Shown here: in pieces, positions 6,145 through 7,305 of the stretch | How positions within the stretch are numbered: position 1 is the first letter of the stretch | How the letters are laid out: every line of letters starts with the position of its first letter | Source: Spirochaetota bacterium | GTDB lineage: Bacteria; Spirochaetota; UBA4802; UBA5550 | DNA: 7,305 nucleotides | Reading direction: 5' to 3' | Assembly: GCA_022704585.1 (NCBI GenBank) | Contig: JAKJGD010000092.1 | Coordinates: 1-7,305, forward strand | Made by a program: the position numbers and the translations under genes | Notes under the pieces: model-generated | Seen by the model: the letters and a program-made list of their open reading frames with translations, nothing else | What the model was told of the DNA's origin: nothing | Databases searched by the model: none

Positions 6145-6222
6145 GGGCTTATGCCCGCTTTCCTGACCGGCCGCCCCGGCACCACCTGCCCTGACCACGG
6201 CCGGCGTATCGGGACCGGTGGT
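6145..6222 (+). other. Structured GC-rich leader upstream of the RND gene
   Basis: Several complementary segments lie here: GGGC/GCCC (6145-6148 with 6153-6156, loop TTAT), CCGGCCG/CGGCCGG (6167-6173 with 6198-6204, perfect 7 bp), and ACCACC/GGTGGT (6181-6186 with 6217-6222). The last two cross each other, the order expected of a pseudoknot. CCTGACC also occurs twice (6162-6168 and 6190-6196). It matches no riboswitch I recognise. Confidence 0.4.
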
Positions 6223-6264
6223 ACATGATCACGCGTTATTCTTCTCAATACAGAGGACACTGCA

Positions 6265-7305
6265 ATGAAATGGTTAGTCAAGTTTTCAGTTGAAAGGCCC
6301 TGGACCGTCATCATCGGCACCATCGTTATCACGGTTTTTTTCGCCATCATGCTGGGTACCAAATTCTCCATCAACGTGGACCCCATGAAGTCCTTTTCCC
6401 GCAAGATGGACGTTATCAAGTATTATCACCTGACACAGAAAAAGTTCTCCATGAAGGACATGATCCTGATCGGCGTGGAAAACGAAAAGGGCGATATCTT
6501 CAACGTGAAGACCCTCCGGTACGTTGAGAGCGTCATCAACCAGTTCAAGGCGCTGAAGGTCAACAAGACCTACAAGAACATAATTACCGACAAGGAAGTG
6601 ACGGTGGAGGTCCCGTCGAAGCTCTCGCCCAACCAGATCATGAGCGTCATCAACGCGGATGATGTCATGGTTGACAAGATCAACAACACTATCGTGATCG
6701 GGAACCTGACCAGCAGGGCACGGGAAAAGGCCGGGCTTCGCGATCCGGACCCGGAAGAGATGAAACGTCTCCCGAAGAGCGACGAGGACCTGGCGAAGCT
6801 CATCCCGTTTCTCAAGAAAGAGCTGCAGGGCAACGACCTCCTGAAGGGCACGCTCTTTTCCGCCGACGGGAAGGCATGCGCCGTCATGGTCCCGGTGGAG
6901 AAGAGGATCGACAACAAGGTCGAGATCATCAGGCGCGAGATGGTCTTCATGGTGGACGCGGCCAAAATGCGGGAGCGGTTCAGCGGGAAGGACTTCTATT
7001 TCCCGGCGAACATCTACAACAGGGAAGTCGACGGAACGACCGTGGACGATGAATACATACAGGATACGGTCGAGTCGAACAAGAAGAAAATACGGAGCTT
7101 TATGCTCGATCTCCTCGAGCCAATGGAGGATTATTACCCGGAATTCTATGCGTCCCTTGAAAAGAACGAGGTGAACGAGGAGTACCTGAACAACGCGTTC
7201 AGGATGATCGAGAACGACGCGGCCTACGAAAAGCCGGACGTCACGATCACCTACCAGGACTGCATCGACGACCTGTACCGTTTCGTCATCGGCCACATGG
7301 ACAGG
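6265..7305 (+). CDS. RND/MMPL-family exporter, N-terminal part (3' partial)
   Basis: An open frame of 347 codons from ATG 6265 runs past the window end with no stop. AGAGGA lies 7 nt upstream. The N-terminus (MKWLVKFSVERPWTV) is typical of RND-superfamily exporters of the HAE3/MMPL type (COG1033): a short basic cytoplasmic start, TM1 at about 13-31, then the segment KFSINVDPMKSF (33-44) that opens the first periplasmic loop. The loop includes a conserved-style region (about 200-270, FSGKDFYFPANIY) and then continues as a charged helical stretch to the end of the window; no second membrane helix appears through residue 347. Such proteins use the proton gradient to move lipids, hopanoids or drugs across the inner membrane; the cargo here is unknown. 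It is divergent from mntP. A long frame on the opposite strand is a shadow. Confidence 0.82.
   Translation, partial: MKWLVKFSVERPWTVIIGTIVITVFFAIMLGTKFSINVDPMKSFSRKMDVIKYYHLTQKKFSMKDMILIGVENEKGDIFNVKTLRYVESVINQFKALKVNKTYKNIITDKEVTVEVPSKLSPNQIMSVINADDVMVDKINNTIVIGNLTSRAREKAGLRDPDPEEMKRLPKSDEDLAKLIPFLKKELQGNDLLKGTLFSADGKACAVMVPVEKRIDNKVEIIRREMVFMVDAAKMRERFSGKDFYFPANIYNREVDGTTVDDEYIQDTVESNKKKIRSFMLDLLEPMEDYYPEFYASLEKNEVNEEYLNNAFRMIENDAAYEKPDVTITYQDCIDDLYRFVIGHMDR

Larger units (their letters stand above)
5923..6264. other. Divergent intergenic region between mntP and the RND gene
   Basis: About 340 nt with no protein gene, apart from the possible nine-codon extension of mntP to 5949. Bases 5950-6120 are strongly AT-rich, with long A and T runs near 5975-6000, as expected for divergent promoters. 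Bases 6121-6240 are GC-rich and rich in inverted repeats. I could not find a convincing promoter for mntP. Confidence 0.6.

Noticed and set aside
6286..7296. Long open frame on the minus strand opposite the RND gene (336 codons)
   Set aside because: The plus-strand frame has a ribosome site, a typical RND N-terminus and a membrane helix. The minus frame is low-complexity V/L/D/H-rich shadow sequence.
1..7305. CRISPR arrays, transposons, phage genes, tRNA or rRNA
   Set aside because: No regularly spaced repeats, transposase or integrase motifs, terminal inverted repeats flanking a gene, or conserved RNA gene sequences were seen.

Overview
The window is ordinary bacterial chromosome: GC-rich genes separated by AT-rich gaps. 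It holds six protein-coding genes on both strands, of which the first and last are cut by the window edges. A periplasmic RND-type exporter, a membrane-anchored serine hydrolase and a GHKL-HDOD signalling protein suggest a Gram-negative (diderm) organism. The protein styles remind me of Spirochaetota (Leptospira-like) or deltaproteobacterial genomes, but this is an impression only; no rRNA or marker gene is present.

Layout. 1-990 (+): 3' part of a TIM44-like protein built from two similar modules, each ending in a CxxC/CxxC zinc ribbon. It converges with 1137-2633 (-), a soluble regulator that fuses a GHKL-type ATPase domain to an HDOD domain. 2634-3112 is a gene-free gap with a possible small-RNA unit on the + strand. 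3113-4507 (-) is a beta-lactamase-family (class C/esterase type) serine hydrolase with a membrane anchor and its own strong sigma70-type promoter (TTGACT-N18-TATAAT). 4614-5288 (-) is an EthD-like dimeric alpha/beta-barrel protein, 61 nt downstream of 5350-5922 (-), a six-helix MntP-family manganese exporter; these two may be co-transcribed. 5923-6264 is a divergent intergenic region, AT-rich on the mntP side and GC-rich with strong inverted repeats on the other. 6265-7305 (+) is the N-terminal part of an RND/MMPL-family exporter that runs off the window.

How the genes work together: I see no shared pathway. Apart from the possible mntP-EthD pair, the genes look independently transcribed. I find no CRISPR array, transposon, phage gene, tRNA or rRNA, and no convincing new multi-gene system. 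The best leads are the duplicated TIM44/zinc-ribbon architecture, the altered ATP-binding G1 box in the HDOD fusion, the + strand promoter/terminator pair in the 2.6-3.1 kb gap, the structured leader before the RND gene, and the enlarged first periplasmic loop of the RND protein.
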